Of a stretch of DNA of 64,000 nt, positions 11,261-23,400 are shown in pieces. Every line of letters begins with the position of its first letter. The first letter of the stretch is position 1. The notes under the pieces are model-generated. The model was not told where the DNA came from, made no database searches, and saw only the letters and a program-made list of their open reading frames with translations. The DNA is from Cryptomeria japonica (taxonomy: Eukaryota > Streptophyta > Pinopsida > Cupressales > Cupressaceae). The DNA lies in contig NC_081408.1 of the NCBI RefSeq assembly GCF_030272615.1, positions 405,119,389 to 405,183,388 on the forward strand, written 5' to 3'. A program made the translations under genes and the position numbers.

Positions 11261-12175
11261 TGTTGGCTTGATGATGCTTTTTGTATTTGATGAGTTCATG
11301 TGTTGTCATTAATGAAACATCGGTTTTGATTGTCATAGTCATCTTAGTATACCAGTTAAGATAAATTGGTATATTTGAGTCATTGTATTGTTAACCGGTA
11401 TTATATGTATAGTGGAAGTCTAACCGGTATGAAGATGTCTAAACCGATCTATGAAGATAAGTCAATCAGTTTTGATCAGTTCCAGAGTTACCAGTTTTGA
11501 GATGCAATAGATAAAGTCAAGGAGGAGCATGGACACAATCACCTACTATGAATTCAAAGTGAATCAGTCTGTGAGTTAATATTTTTTTTGAAGTGGTCAA
11601 CACTGAACCAGTATCGATGTTCTAATTGGTTTTCCTAGTTTGTGTGATGAGTTACCACCGACCGCCACTATGGCGATGATTTGTGTCATGTTAAGGAAGA
11701 TTGTCTTGATTTATTAAACCTAGGAAATTATGTCAAGGTTCAGGAGCCAACATGAAATATAATATCTATATAAAGACATTGTGATGATTTATTTCAAGAA
11801 TAAGATATAAGTTATGATATGAGTTGCAGAAGAGGTGCTTTGTTGAAGGAATTGCAGAGTATGTCGGTGATATAGTAATGTATGCGCAGAAAAGGATCTA
11901 AACTAGCAAAAGGTGCTATTCTTGGATCAATCCAACTATTGTTCTCTAACCACTACAATAGTAAAATCCCTTAACTAGGTAAGCTCTAACAAGCTTCTTT
12001 GTATAAATCCTCTAACAAGGTGATTCATTAATTTGGATCTAAATCCTCCACTGAGGTTACCTTTAACTAGGTATAGCTCCTAATAGGGCTTGAGATCTCT
12101 AATAGGATCTGATCCTAATAGAGCATTTGTAGACATTAACCGGTTAGTTAGTGATTGTTGTTATAAGGCTTAATA
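11261..12175 (+). repeat. NonX 3' LTR, truncated
   Basis: The LTR starts TGTTGGCTTG after the polypurine tract. It shows repeated ACCGGT-type words, a TATA box (TATATAAAG, 11767-11775) and a run of broken CTTTAAC/AGGT repeats also found in the CopA LTR. The copia LTR end expected with a CCCCCCTCTCAGTACC-like stretch is missing, so the right border near 12175 is approximate. Confidence 0.6.
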
Positions 12176-14344
12176 TTATTTTATTGTTATCACATGATTT
12201 CTATGCACTATTATTTGCACCATTTACCTTTCAATGATCATAAATTTCTATGATTGCAATTTGGAATTACGATTATTCTATTCTCCATGATGGACTATAT
12301 TATGTTGGCTATAGGCTTGAGACTCGGAAACATGGCTACCTTTTTCATGATCATAAATTTCTCTATATTACTCATTGCATAGACTGCCCTTGTTGGTATT
12401 GAGCATTCATGGTCTTCTAAGTTGCATACATTTCTCTTTGCTCCTTTCATTATCCTTTCTTTAAGAATGTTTCTATGACTATCTTAAGCCTTCTTTGATA
12501 TATGTATATCCTTTACCTCTAATGTAGTTGTCTTGAGTTTTGAAGGCGTGTGGTCTGCCCTTGTACAAAATATCATGTCTTTTCTTAAAGACCTCACTAC
12601 TTCTTTGATGAAGAGTGCTTCTACTTTTATGAGTTCATCTCTACAAAACTTATTGCTATTGTATGATTCCATTGTTATGTATGCTCAATATTTCTTTGTC
12701 TTCAATGAATTAACTATCTTAAATCTCTTGATGATATCCATTGTTGTTGACTGAAAACTTGACAGTGAAAGTGTCATTGTATTCTCATGATTGGACTGTG
12801 ATGCCTAACTTGTATTATATCAGTCTAATGAGCAGGGTTCTAGATCAATCTAACCTATCATTCACTGTTATAATATTTCATCTTATCTGAAAAAGGTACA
12901 AAGCTAAAACTCTCATGATATTCTATTGTGATTGATGGACTATCATAATGACTTTGAGACCCTGTCAGGGTTGTCTAAGTGTTTGATATGCCAATATAGC
13001 TACATTGGTCATAGGAACGTCATCCATAACATTGATCGTGAAAGTTTTACTATTGTGAATGATGGGTCCCTGCTCAATGGAGCAATATTGACATATTATA
13101 ATGTTGGGCTCAACCCTTGTGGGAGCCTCATTTAACCCCACATGCTTGAATGATAAAATAGTAATATTCTATTTAATCCCTATTTCTACACATGAAACAA
13201 ACATGTTAGATAAAACATGGTATCTACTTGATCACTATCGCATATGTGATGTACTATATTATGTTTGTAGAATAAATAAGGTCTCATAACCAAAGCTCTA
13301 ACATCTCTCTCATCATTTGTAGGTTTATCTGAAGATCAGGATCAAGAGAAGATGACAACTTTCAAGAGCCCTTGAAGACTTACTATCAGACAATGATGTC
13401 TATGTTACCCTATCTATTCTCTTCTTCTTTTATTCAGCACTATAGTACATTTTGTATGTTATATGATGGTTTATCTATTCCCACGGCTTGTGTGGGACAC
13501 CTTACACATTCATTGTAATACAAAAGCTATTTCTATGCAATCTTTTTCTATTATTTGTCTGAAATACTTGCATATATGAAATACACTTTAACTTTTAAAT
13601 TGTGATGTGCAAAATGAAGAAGTTGTAAAAAAATTGTGTACCTTTCTTCAAATGCAATGTGTAAGGCCTACAATAGGCCACCAAATTTAGCTGTAGAGAA
13701 ATTTTGGTAACATCACTCTCATTTCTTACATCCTTCATATAGTAGTTTGATTTAGGATAGATTTGAAGAATAGGTGGTGTTTTGTTGATAATTTATTCAC
13801 ACTAGATTTCAGGCTATAAGAACCATGAATACAGAGACTCCATCTACATGAGTTTGTTAAGCTTTGATTTTGATATAAAGATCATTATTTTAAATGACAC
13901 CCACAATTTAAATATTATATGATGAATACGATTATGTGATATTGTGCCCATAATTCATCTATTGTGTTTGTCAAAAAGAGCTTTCAAGACATGTCAATCA
14001 CAATCAATGAATTACAATAGCATATAGAAAATATCTGCACTCACATCTAGCTAACCATTTGTGCATTTGGTATGACACTAAGGGGTACAAAGTCTTATTG
14101 AGAAAAATGTTAAGCTAAATTGATTGATTTATTGCATCGAATTGGAACAAAAAAAAAATTATTTACTTTAAGTTCAACAGATATGTATTGACTAGATTTG
14201 CATTACCAGTACTAGGAACATGACCAACTAATCCACAAGAAGCACAAAAGTTGTGAAGACAAAATATTATTGATTACTCGCAAATTGGCATATTACATGC
14301 ACCTATAAAATACAATGTTTCAAAAGGAAATTTTGTAAAAGGGA
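12176..14344 (+). other. Unassigned A/T-rich region
   Basis: No frame here carries a motif I recognise. Short open frames at 12533-12754, 12932-13135 and 13101-13289 are probably chance. The word ATGATCATAAATTTCT occurs twice (near 12235 and 12348). The last few hundred bases may be decayed Helitron coding sequence leading into 14345. Confidence 0.4.
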
Positions 14345-14572
14345 ATGAAAGTAAAAAATTATTGGTCAAGATATGAACTGCAACATAGAGGATCACCATA
14401 TGTGCATGGATTTATACGTCTAGACGGATCACTAAACATAGATAACCTTGTTTGGGTAAATTATCATGAAAGAAAAAATGCTCAAAAATATTTTGATTCT
14501 ATTGTTCATGTGTGTAATCCAAGGGGAGATCCACATCAAAGAAACAAATGTTTCATTGCATCCAATAGTTAA
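14345..14572 (+). pseudogene. Helitron Rep-domain fragment
   Basis: The 75-codon frame contains YWSRYELQHRGSPYVHG, which matches the signature of the Helitron replication initiator (Helitron_like_N). In active proteins the block reads RGSPH-x-H, and the two His bind the metal of the HUH nuclease. Here the first His is Tyr, so the site is lost. The following part (LDGSLNIDNL, then NPRGDPHQRNKC) fits the expected continuation. In-frame stops lie just upstream. The GypA 5' LTR begins 47 bases after the stop. No helicase part is visible in the window. Confidence 0.7.
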
Positions 14573-14618
14573 GAAAGAGTTTGATAATAGTATCCATCTA
14601 TTTACAACAAATGATAAT

Positions 14619-15840
14619 TGTAATACCCTAAAAACGGTCATCTAAACCATGGGCCCCTAATCTCAAAAACATTACCAAGGTCCTAACCAAAGGCAATTAA
14701 AACAACTTTGAGCACACAATTAATTAGTACTTCAATCATTAAATATCATATGGCAAGTGAATTATTCTATATTAATAAAATATTTATTTAATTAATTAAA
14801 TGATTCCAGAAAATCATTTTGATCAATTATCCTATTTAATTTATTAAATATCCTAGCATATTTAATTAATTAATAAATTTGTCATTTAATAAAAAAAAGA
14901 AGGAATTAATTTATTATAAAAGAGGAATTAATCACAAAGAAAGAGTTAAATTGAAAATAAAATAAAATAAATGAATTGAGAGAGAAATCAAACTTGAGAT
15001 ATTATTTCTTCTTCTAAATTGAGATAACTTGAAATAAAAAAACAATTAAATTGAATTATTAATCATTCTCTAAAATTGGAACTCAAAGCTTTTGAGAAAA
15101 GAAGTTCAGTTGCATTGAAAAGACTGTTTTCTTGAATAAATTAAAGAATCACATGGAATCACCTATTTTTATCTCAAGTGCATGGAATTAATTGAACTTT
15201 ATCTCCAATGCAAACTCGAACTTATAATCCGAATGCATTTCAATCAAGCTATAATTGGAATCTATCTCAAGGTTAACTAAATTTGATTTCTAAATTATTT
15301 CAATTCTCCTAAATTGTGGTTTTTCTTGAATAATCTCAACTGCTCGTTGCTAATTGATCTTGACCGTTGGTCTCTCTTTTGATTCTCTATAAATTCAGCC
15401 TTCATCTCTCATTCAAAACACCCCTGGAGATCTATTGTTATTATGTAGTTTTTGCTCTGGAGTCATTGAAGATATTGTGCTTTTTTTAGATTATTGCATC
15501 TTAGTTTAGCTTTTTGCATATTTAGTTCAATTATGATTTCTTGAATTCATTTAGCTTACTATTCATCCATCTAGCTTAAATCTTGCATCTATCTTGCATC
15601 CATTTAGCTTAATATCATGCTCATATAGATTAAATCCTTCATCTTGGTGTAGTCTAGTCACTGGTATTGCTTATACAAATCTAAGAGCAAGTCTATACTC
15701 GCATATTTTAGAAGGCAATGGGTAGATTTGTTATGGTTTTTTTATTCATGCTTATATCTATCTAACCATACATGTAATGACTTAATTAAAGTGTTGTGTC
15801 TTACAACTTGCAGATACTTATTCCACTTTTCACACAAACA
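14619..15840 (+). repeat. GypA 5' LTR
   Basis: It begins TGTAATACCC and ends CACACAAACA and is very A/T-rich in its first third. A TATA motif (TCTATAAATT, 15385-15394) precedes a CATCTCTCATTC stretch typical of a start region. It matches 35672-36883 along its length and, inverted, 6083-7230. Confidence 0.92.
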
Positions 15841-15844
15841 TTTC

Positions 15845-15862
15845 TGGTGCCCACTGTGGGGC
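15845..15862 (+). promoter_or_regulatory. GypA primer-binding site
   Basis: TGGTGCCCACTGTGGGGC starts four bases after the LTR. This TGGTGCCCAC type is familiar from Tat-like plant elements. I do not assign the tRNA. Confidence 0.75.
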
Positions 15863-17955
15863 AGAAGACTATATCTTTCGGCCTCGAAGACTAACTTTTT
15901 CTTATTTTTTAGATTTAAATTTTTTGGATTTTTGGTCTGTACATTTACTGCAAAATCTCGTACGCATTTTCCCACATGCCCGCACGACAAACTGCAGGTA
16001 TTGTACGGTCACATATGAATTATTGTACGGCTCGGTAAGAATTGTGGCACGGTATTCTGTATTTTTGTGTTAAAAATAAACTCATTCTTTAGGTTCTTTT
16101 TTGAATTTTGATCATACTAACGCTGACCCTAGCTTGTTATCTGTTTGTCTGAGGAAATTTCACAGCCTAATCAATTTTTGCAGAATGCTTGTCAAAGAAT
16201 ATGCTTGTCAAACAAACCAAATATGAATATGACTACTGATTCATTGTCTTTGTAGGTTGCCTGAGGAGATTCAAGTAAACACTGTGTATTCTTTAAATTT
16301 ATTTTTAGGCACCTAAATTGCTATCTGGTTAATGAAAAAATATGTCTTTTGTGTTTTAGGAAAATTCTAAGAGGTAGGAGAGTATGCTCTTGTCTGCACA
16401 GACAATCAGAAATCCAGACCCTTGAGGCTTTTTCTAGATTTGAGATTTGTGTACCTTTAGCGGGCCTATCACAGTGGGAAAAATTAAACACCCTGTGAGA
16501 ACAAACCAAGTGAGTATATCCAAACCTGGGCATTCCAACTCACTATAATAAATAGGCCTCTGGTGATTAAAGTCTGAGAGGACGAGATTATTTGAGTTTT
16601 CTCTTTGAGATCTCTCATATCGAGCATTTTGTAGGGCCTCGCGGTCTCAATCATGTTTACGTGACTAAAACTTGTTTCGGTACCTTGTCGGCCTATAGGC
16701 CTCAATCATGCTTGCGTGACTTCAAGGGGTAATTTTTAATGGATTTCCTGACTAAGAACTATAAGATAGAGGCTACCCGGTTCACCTCCGAAAGGGGGGA
16801 TAATCTTTGTGCAAGAGAGATAGTAACTCTCCCAAGATACTTCCTTTTTCGTGCCCCCATTAGCATTTGAATTCGACTAATATGACGTTGAGAATCCATT
16901 GTGTGAGACTCAATGACCATATTATTATTAGCTATTGGGTATGTACCCGAGTTTGCAAGCAAAGGTTTTCTTCTCTCACCAAATTCCATAGGGTTAGCAT
17001 GTTGTGATTGAAGTCATTATACATATTGCGTGTTTACTGTGTTTTCATCCTTGAAACTGAAACTGAAATATATCAAAACTGGATAAAATAATAAACAACT
17101 CCGTGATCAAAACTTTGTCCGTATCAAAAACTAGTCTACCTTAGTCGTCCAAAAAATCAATCCATCTCAAAACTAGTCGTCATTAGTCATTGAAAACTCT
17201 ATCTATCAAAATCTCATCTCTTTCCAGTAAACTATCGTACGAGTCTTCTGAAATATCATCCTACTGCCTACAATTTGTCGTACGAGGTTTCATTAATCCT
17301 TATAGTTTGTTGTTTGGCCCTTTATCAATTATCGTACGAAATATGATAAATTGTCATCCTGGTTAGGGAAGTATCATCTGAGCCTTTATTCTATGTCATA
17401 CGAAAAATCCTCATATTCATCAGCTTATCATCTGAGGTCTACCCACTTGTCGTGTGAACGTAGGCAGCAACTCGTATGAAATACTGTTTTCATTGTCCAG
17501 AAATCATTAAACTGTCGCCTGGTTCTGTAAACCCTGTCGTACAAATTCCTGATTTTTTCAGTCCAGAATAGTCAAACTTGCCTAAAACAGTATACAATGA
17601 GCATAAAACTGGTTATCATCATCCTGAGCATAAACAAATCTAAACAGTGTACCTTTGTCGTTGTGTTGCACGATTTTGTCAATCATCTTTTAGCTAGTTC
17701 AATCAACTACTTATCAAACTTAATTCACTTAGACCACGTCTTACACAGGATAGATCATTCTTGAAACCAGGCCGAGTCTTAGTCACTTCTCTCAAATCAA
17801 GCTAGGTAACTTAGATCACGTCTTACAGAGGTTAGATCTTTCCTGAAACTAGACTAAATCTTAGTTGCTTCTCTTAAACAATACGTTAAATGAACAACTA
17901 GCTCCAAATTTTATCTTGACTTCTGCATCACATACAACTCTAGGTCACATCAGTC
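15863..17955 (+). other. GypA 5' leader
   Basis: This two-kilobase leader between primer site and gag has no convincing coding frame. Its notable content is a spaced set of TCGTACGA-like palindromic words (15958-16025 and 17232-17545). Short frames at 15728-16018 and 16321-16989 lack any recognised motif. Confidence 0.6.
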
Positions 17956-19786
17956 ATAAAAATTCCTACTCAAACTAGAAGTGCTTGTAAGAAAGCCAAC
18001 AGAGGTAAAGGACCATCCTTTTCATATCAAGATAATCCATTTTATGTAGAGGACCTTGTCAGTAATAAACCTTCATCATCAAGTATACCAATTTTTGATC
18101 AACCATTATCTCCTACCATATCTGGAGCAAGGCGAGAAAGATGAGCTGCTAAACATGTTGCTTTTGATAATCTCAGTATCCATACCACTGACAGTGATTC
18201 CTCATTAGGTGATTTTGAAGCCTCTGAACCTACGAAAATTGTTATAAATAAATGTATAAATGATAAAAAAATTCAAAATATGATGAAGATTATCATGTCT
18301 AGAGAAAAAGAAAACTATTTTCTAGAACTAGAAAAACAAGGCACTAAGATTCCTACTGATTATAGCGTTGAGACCCTCATCACTAAAAAGGAAGAGACAC
18401 CCTTAGCAATGGTAAACAAACAATTACAAGCGTTACAAACTGAGATCACAGAACTGAAAAACAAGGATAAATCATCAAAGCAATATTCTCTAGACACATT
18501 ATGCCCATTTCCATTTGACAAAGACCTTTACATTCTTCCATTTCCTTCAAGAGTGGAGATTCTAAAATTTGACAAATATGATGGCAACTCAGATCCTTAA
18601 GACCATGTCAGAGAATTTTGTACTTTATGTATGGAATTCATGCACGAACAAACATATCTCATGCAACTTTTCCCGAAAAGTTTAGGAGGGCAAGCTATGG
18701 AATGGTTCTCAAGCCTACTATGGGAGTCAAAACTTTTGAATAGTTAGTCCAATTATTTCTACAACAATACTCCTATAAAATTTTCCATCCAGTCACTATG
18801 ATTGAGCTTAGCAATACCAAATAGAAAATAGGGTAACCCTTTCTCACTTTACTTCAACATTGGAGAAAGATGTTCTCTAGATATTCACGACCTATTCCAG
18901 ATTCTGAGAAGATGGATATCTTTGTCAACAACTTGATCCCTGAATTGAAATACAGTATCCAAATGCAAGTGTACCCTTAATTCAACAAAATGGTAGATAG
19001 TGCCCTCAAAATGGAAGATGTGCTTATAAAGAAAGGAGATATCTTACTTTGAAAAGAAACACAGAAAGGTTCTAGTTCCAAAGAAAAGAATAAATATTGG
19101 AAATACAACAAAGACAACAACAAAAATATTGTTAATGACGGAGTGGTAGACACTGTTAAAGCAAAATCAAAATCCACAATATTTAACTTGAATAGTGGTA
19201 CACAAGCACTAAAAGCAACTGAAACTGCACCAGAAAATCCTCTGAAGAAATTAAAAGAGTGGTTTAAAGAGAAACCTTGGCTTTCGAAACCTAAATGTGA
19301 CTTCACTTCTTTGGAAGAATCATACGAATCCGCTTTTAGAACTTTATTGGCAAATGATCTAATAACATTACCAGACAATTCTAGGCCATATGATCTGGAA
19401 GTCAAATCAAAATGGTGGAGAGAAAATGAATACTATGAATACCATTGAAATAAAGGTCATAACACAAACAACTTCATGAAACTCAAACATGAGATTCAAG
19501 ATCTCATCGACGCTAGCAAAATTGTTGTTGGAATCACACGACTAATATTGATCACAAAGCTTTTAAAGATCCCTTACCTGTTTACGAACAAGGTGATTCC
19601 TCAAAATCAAAAGGAGGTGCCAAAGTCAATTACACCTATACCAACAATGACAATGTGATCAACATGATTGAGTCTTCCCAACCCAAATATTGCAATGTGA
19701 TCATAATCAAAGATAAACAAAATGAAACATAAACTACAAATGTTGTGAATCACGCTCAAAAGATGGTTACTCTCCAAGGAGATAGT
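17956..19786 (+). pseudogene. GypA gag remnant, left part
   Basis: The likely start is the ATA at 17956 (probably a decayed ATG), giving KIPTQTRSACKKANRG, a usual start of Tat-like gag. The frame holds to 18600 with a stop at 18142-18144 and another at 18598-18600. The gag core follows (FPSRVEILKFDKYDG, then TLCMEFMHE, then LFPKSLGGQAMEWF near 18670-18705). After a frameshift near 18720 it continues with a long Lys-rich part. A Cys/His knuckle near 19430-19480 has lost two Cys (YYEYHWNKGHNTNNF). CopB interrupts gag at 19786. Confidence 0.82.
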
Positions 19787-20209
19787 TGTTAGGGTTTCAA
19801 GTAGATCCAAAGAAAATTTGAACTAACAATTATATGTAGATTTAAATACAAAAGATAAAGAAATAAAATAGGACACAAATAACACAGAGATTTAACATGG
19901 TTCGCCTAGAATGGGTTACGTCCACCATACACAACCATCCAATCTTTCTTATTATCCAGAAAAAATAGTACATCAACCTTACAATGCCTTAAGCATCCCA
20001 ACCACTTATAACATGTGTTTTTAGGGCAATAAACAAAGTTGGCCTTTTTAGGGTTTTATTACAATGTCGGTTTTAATCAACAAAAAATGGCAAAAAAAAA
20101 ATTCTCAGGGGCTCCCGGCCCTGAATCCTTGCCTGGTTTGGCCCCGAACCCTGGCGAGGATACGTGCTAAGTGTATGGTACTTTGCTGATCACTCGCCAC
20201 ATTTCAACA
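19787..20209 (-). repeat. CopB 3' LTR
   Basis: On the minus strand it starts TGTTGAAATGTGG at 20209 and ends in CCCTAACA at 19787. It matches 24333-24749. Confidence 0.92.
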
Positions 20210-20275
20210 ATCCCCCACTTGGAGACTGATCAGGCTCCACACTGAACAATCTCCCACTTGGAGACTGATACTACA
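20210..20275 (-). promoter_or_regulatory. CopB polypurine tract, duplicated
   Basis: On the minus strand CCAAGTGGGGGAT abuts the LTR. A second copy (CCAAGTGGGAGAT) lies about 39 bases upstream, each preceded by ATCAGTCT-like sequence. The copy touching the LTR is the probable plus-strand primer. Confidence 0.75.
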
Positions 20276-20390
20276 CGATACCACTGTACATGCAACATCC
20301 ACTGGATAAAACACTAGGACTCGACTGGTATAAATTCCACAATTATCAATCAAGAAGACCAATAGAAACTAATGAAGAAATCAGCTTCTC

Positions 20391-21905
20391 CTATGGAACT
20401 ACCTTCGTGAACATATTGGCAGGATTCTCACTTGTGTGAATCTTCTCAAGCCATAACTGACCCTCCTCCAAAACAGTCCGGATGAAGTGGTACCTGAGCT
20501 GAATGTGCTTTGTCCTTGAGTGAAAAGCAGAGTTCTTTGCAAGATGAATGGCACTCTGGCTATCAGTATACAATGGGCTATCCTCTTGTGTCTAACTCAA
20601 TTCCTTCAGAAAATATTGTAACCAAATCATCTCCTTGCTGGCTTCTGTAGCAGCAACATACTCAGCTTCAATGGTTGAAAGTGCAACAACCTTTTGCAGC
20701 CTAGAAATCCAACTGACTGCAGTTCCCCCTATAGTAAAAACATACCCTGTAGTACTCCTCCATGAATCAATATCGCCTGCTAGATCAAAGTCAACAAATC
20801 CACTCAGAGCAGCATTAGATCCTTTGAAACATAATGCCTTCGTAGTAGTTCCTTTCAAATACTGAAGAATCCATTTCACAACATTCCAATGTTTCATACC
20901 CAGATTACTCATAAACCTGCTCACAACTCCCACTGCATGTGCAATATCTGGCCTTGTGCATACCATTGCATACATCAGATTGCCAACAACTAATGAATAC
21001 GAGATGTTAGACATTTTATTTACCTCATCCCGTGCCTTTGGGCACATCTCCTTAGTCAATTTGAAATGACTAGCCAAAGGTGTACTAACTGCTTTTGCAT
21101 CCTGCATGTTAAATCTTTTCAACACCTTCTTTATATACTCACTTTGGGACAAATTCAAGGTTCTATTTTTCCTGTCCTGTGTAATCCTCATTCTCAGAAT
21201 TTGCTTAGCTGCACCCAAATCCTTCATAGCAAATGACCTGGCTAATTTCTATTTAAGATCATTTATATGTTGCATGTTAGACCTAGCAACAAGCATGTCA
21301 TCAACATAGAGCAACAGGATAATATAACTACCATTATCTAGTCTCTTAAAATATACACAATGATCATAATTACATCTATGATAACCGTGTTCAACCATGA
21401 AATTATCAAATTTTAAATACCATTGTCGAGGTGCTTGCTTTAGGCCATACAAACTTTTCTTCAACCTACACACCAAGTTCTCCTCACCTTTCACCTCATA
21501 TCCTTGTGGTTGCAACATGTAAATTTCCTCCTCCAAATCTCCATGGAGAAAAGCTATTTTGACATCTAATTGTTCAAGATGTAAATCATCTACAGCCACA
21601 AGACTAAGTACAGTTCTAATTGAAGTCATTTTTACAACTGGAGAAAATATTTCATCATAATCTATACCCTTTTTCTATGCAAAACCTTTTACCACAAGTC
21701 TGGCCTTATATCTTTTTTGACCTCCTTCCTCCTCCTTCAGCCGATAAACCCATTTGTTAGGCAAGGCTCTTTTTTCTGCAAGTAAAGGGACTAAGTCCCA
21801 AGTCTTATTTTTCATCAAGGAGTCCATCTCCTCTTTCATGCCTATCTCCCATTGATGTTTGGTATCCACCTACATTGCTTCTTCATACTCTTCTGGTTCA
21901 CTAGA
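20391..21905 (-). pseudogene. CopB reverse transcriptase and RNase H remnant
   Basis: Reading leftwards, the frame begins with EEMDSLMKNKTWDLVP and NKWVYRLKEE. It reaches QLDVKIAFLHGDL near 21560-21530 and the catalytic YVDDM at about 21310-21296. RNase H follows with FDLAGD, STIEAEYVA near 20680-20650, YTDSQSA and SRTKHIQLRYHF near 20515. Stops at codons expected to be Gln (for example just after VVKGFA at 21675, and near 20575-20590) and a break near 21240 disable it. This would copy CopB RNA into DNA. Confidence 0.9.
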
Positions 21906-22149
21906 ATCAGTTAATAATATAGAATACAAAGAAGGAGAAAATCTTTCAGGGGGTCTACTTGACCTTGTAGAACATCTAACACTTGCAGGAGTTTGTGGGA
22001 TATTCTATTGTTGCTGAGCATCAGGTACCTGTGGCATTTCATTTTCAAGAATCTCATCCAACACCACATATTCTTGTTTGTCTGGTTCATGCTTCTTTTC
22101 CTGCATCTATTCTTTATACATGACCTTCTAATTGAATATAACATCTCTA

Positions 22150-23400
22150 CTCCTAATTATTTTCTTATTTTTAAAATCCCATAACCGATAGCCATATTCA
22201 TCTATCCCATATCCAATGAAGGTACATTTATGAGATTTAGCATCAAGCTTGGTTCTGTTTTCTTTATCAACATGGACAAAAGCTTCACAACCAAAAGTTT
22301 TTAGAAAAGAATAATTTACCTTTTTACCAGTCTATGCCTCCTCTAGAATACCACCGTACAAAGGGGTTGAAGGTCCTCTATTTATCAAATAGATAGCGGT
22401 ACGTACAACATCTGCCCAGAAATGTAAGGGCAATCTAGCATGCAATCTCATGCTCCTCGCGCATTCCATCATAGTCCTATTCATTCTCTCTGACACAACA
22501 TTTTCCTATGGAGTTCCTGGAACTGTCTTCTGCTTTCGAATCCCATTTAAGGAGTAGTAATCTTTAAATGCTTTGTTGCAATACTCACCTCCATTATCCG
22601 ATCTGAGACACTTCAACTTTTTTTTCTGTCTCATTCTCAACCAAATCTTTCCATTTCTTAAAAGTTTCAAAAACATCTGATTTTTGTTTTAGGAAATATA
22701 CCCATGTTTTTCTGGTTGAGTCATCAATAAAAATAACATAATAACAAGAGCCACCAAAAGATGATACCTGAGCCAGTCCCCATACATCTGAATGCACAAG
22801 CTCTAACTTCTCACTCTTCTTCTCTTTCCCAACCTTGAGAAATTTGACTCTTTTTTGTTTACCATAAACACAATTTTCACAGAACTCTAAATCAATCTTC
22901 TTTAGTCCTGGCAATATATTTTTGGAGTGAAGGATTTTCATCCCTTTCTCACTCATGTGCCCAAGCCTATGGTGCCACATTATCGAATATGTTCTTGCAA
23001 CATCTATTATTGTTGTCCCTACAGTAACTTTATCTGTAGTAGCTAGGGTAGAGTAAGTGTTACCAGTACACAGATATAATGTGCCTACCTTCGCACCTTT
23101 AGCTACTACTAATGATCTTTTAGTGACCTTCTAGATATTGTCTGAGAAGGTAACTATGCAACCTTCACTACCTAGTTGCCCTGCAGAAATTAAATTTCTT
23201 CTTAAGTTAGGAACATGTCTTACCTCCTGCATAAACCAGTCATTTCCATTCTACAACTTGATCTTTATCTTTCCTTTTCCAACAATTTGACAAGGCTCAT
23301 CATCACCCAAATATACCTATCCAAAATCACCTTGAACATAATCTAGAAAATATTTCTATGGGGTCTAGCATGAAATGAAGCCCCAGAATCTATTACCCAG
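22150..23400 (-). pseudogene. CopB protease and integrase remnant
   Basis: The protease motif SWVIDSGASFH lies near 23395-23360. The integrase zinc domain is at 22980-22850 (MWHHRLGHM, then CENCVYG). The core keeps HSDVWG near 22785 and FIDDSTRKTW near 22715. Past a frameshift near 22615 the SDNGGEY, NRTM and LHFWAD motifs can still be read. The stretch 22150-22300 holds the usual linker to reverse transcriptase, with GYGIDEYGYRLWD near 22210-22170. Confidence 0.85.

Noticed and set aside
12533-13289. Three short plus-strand frames in the unassigned region
   Set aside because: They are short, overlap in different frames and have no motif.
15728-16989. Frames in the GypA LTR and leader
   Set aside because: They start inside the LTR or lie in the non-coding leader, with no conserved domain.
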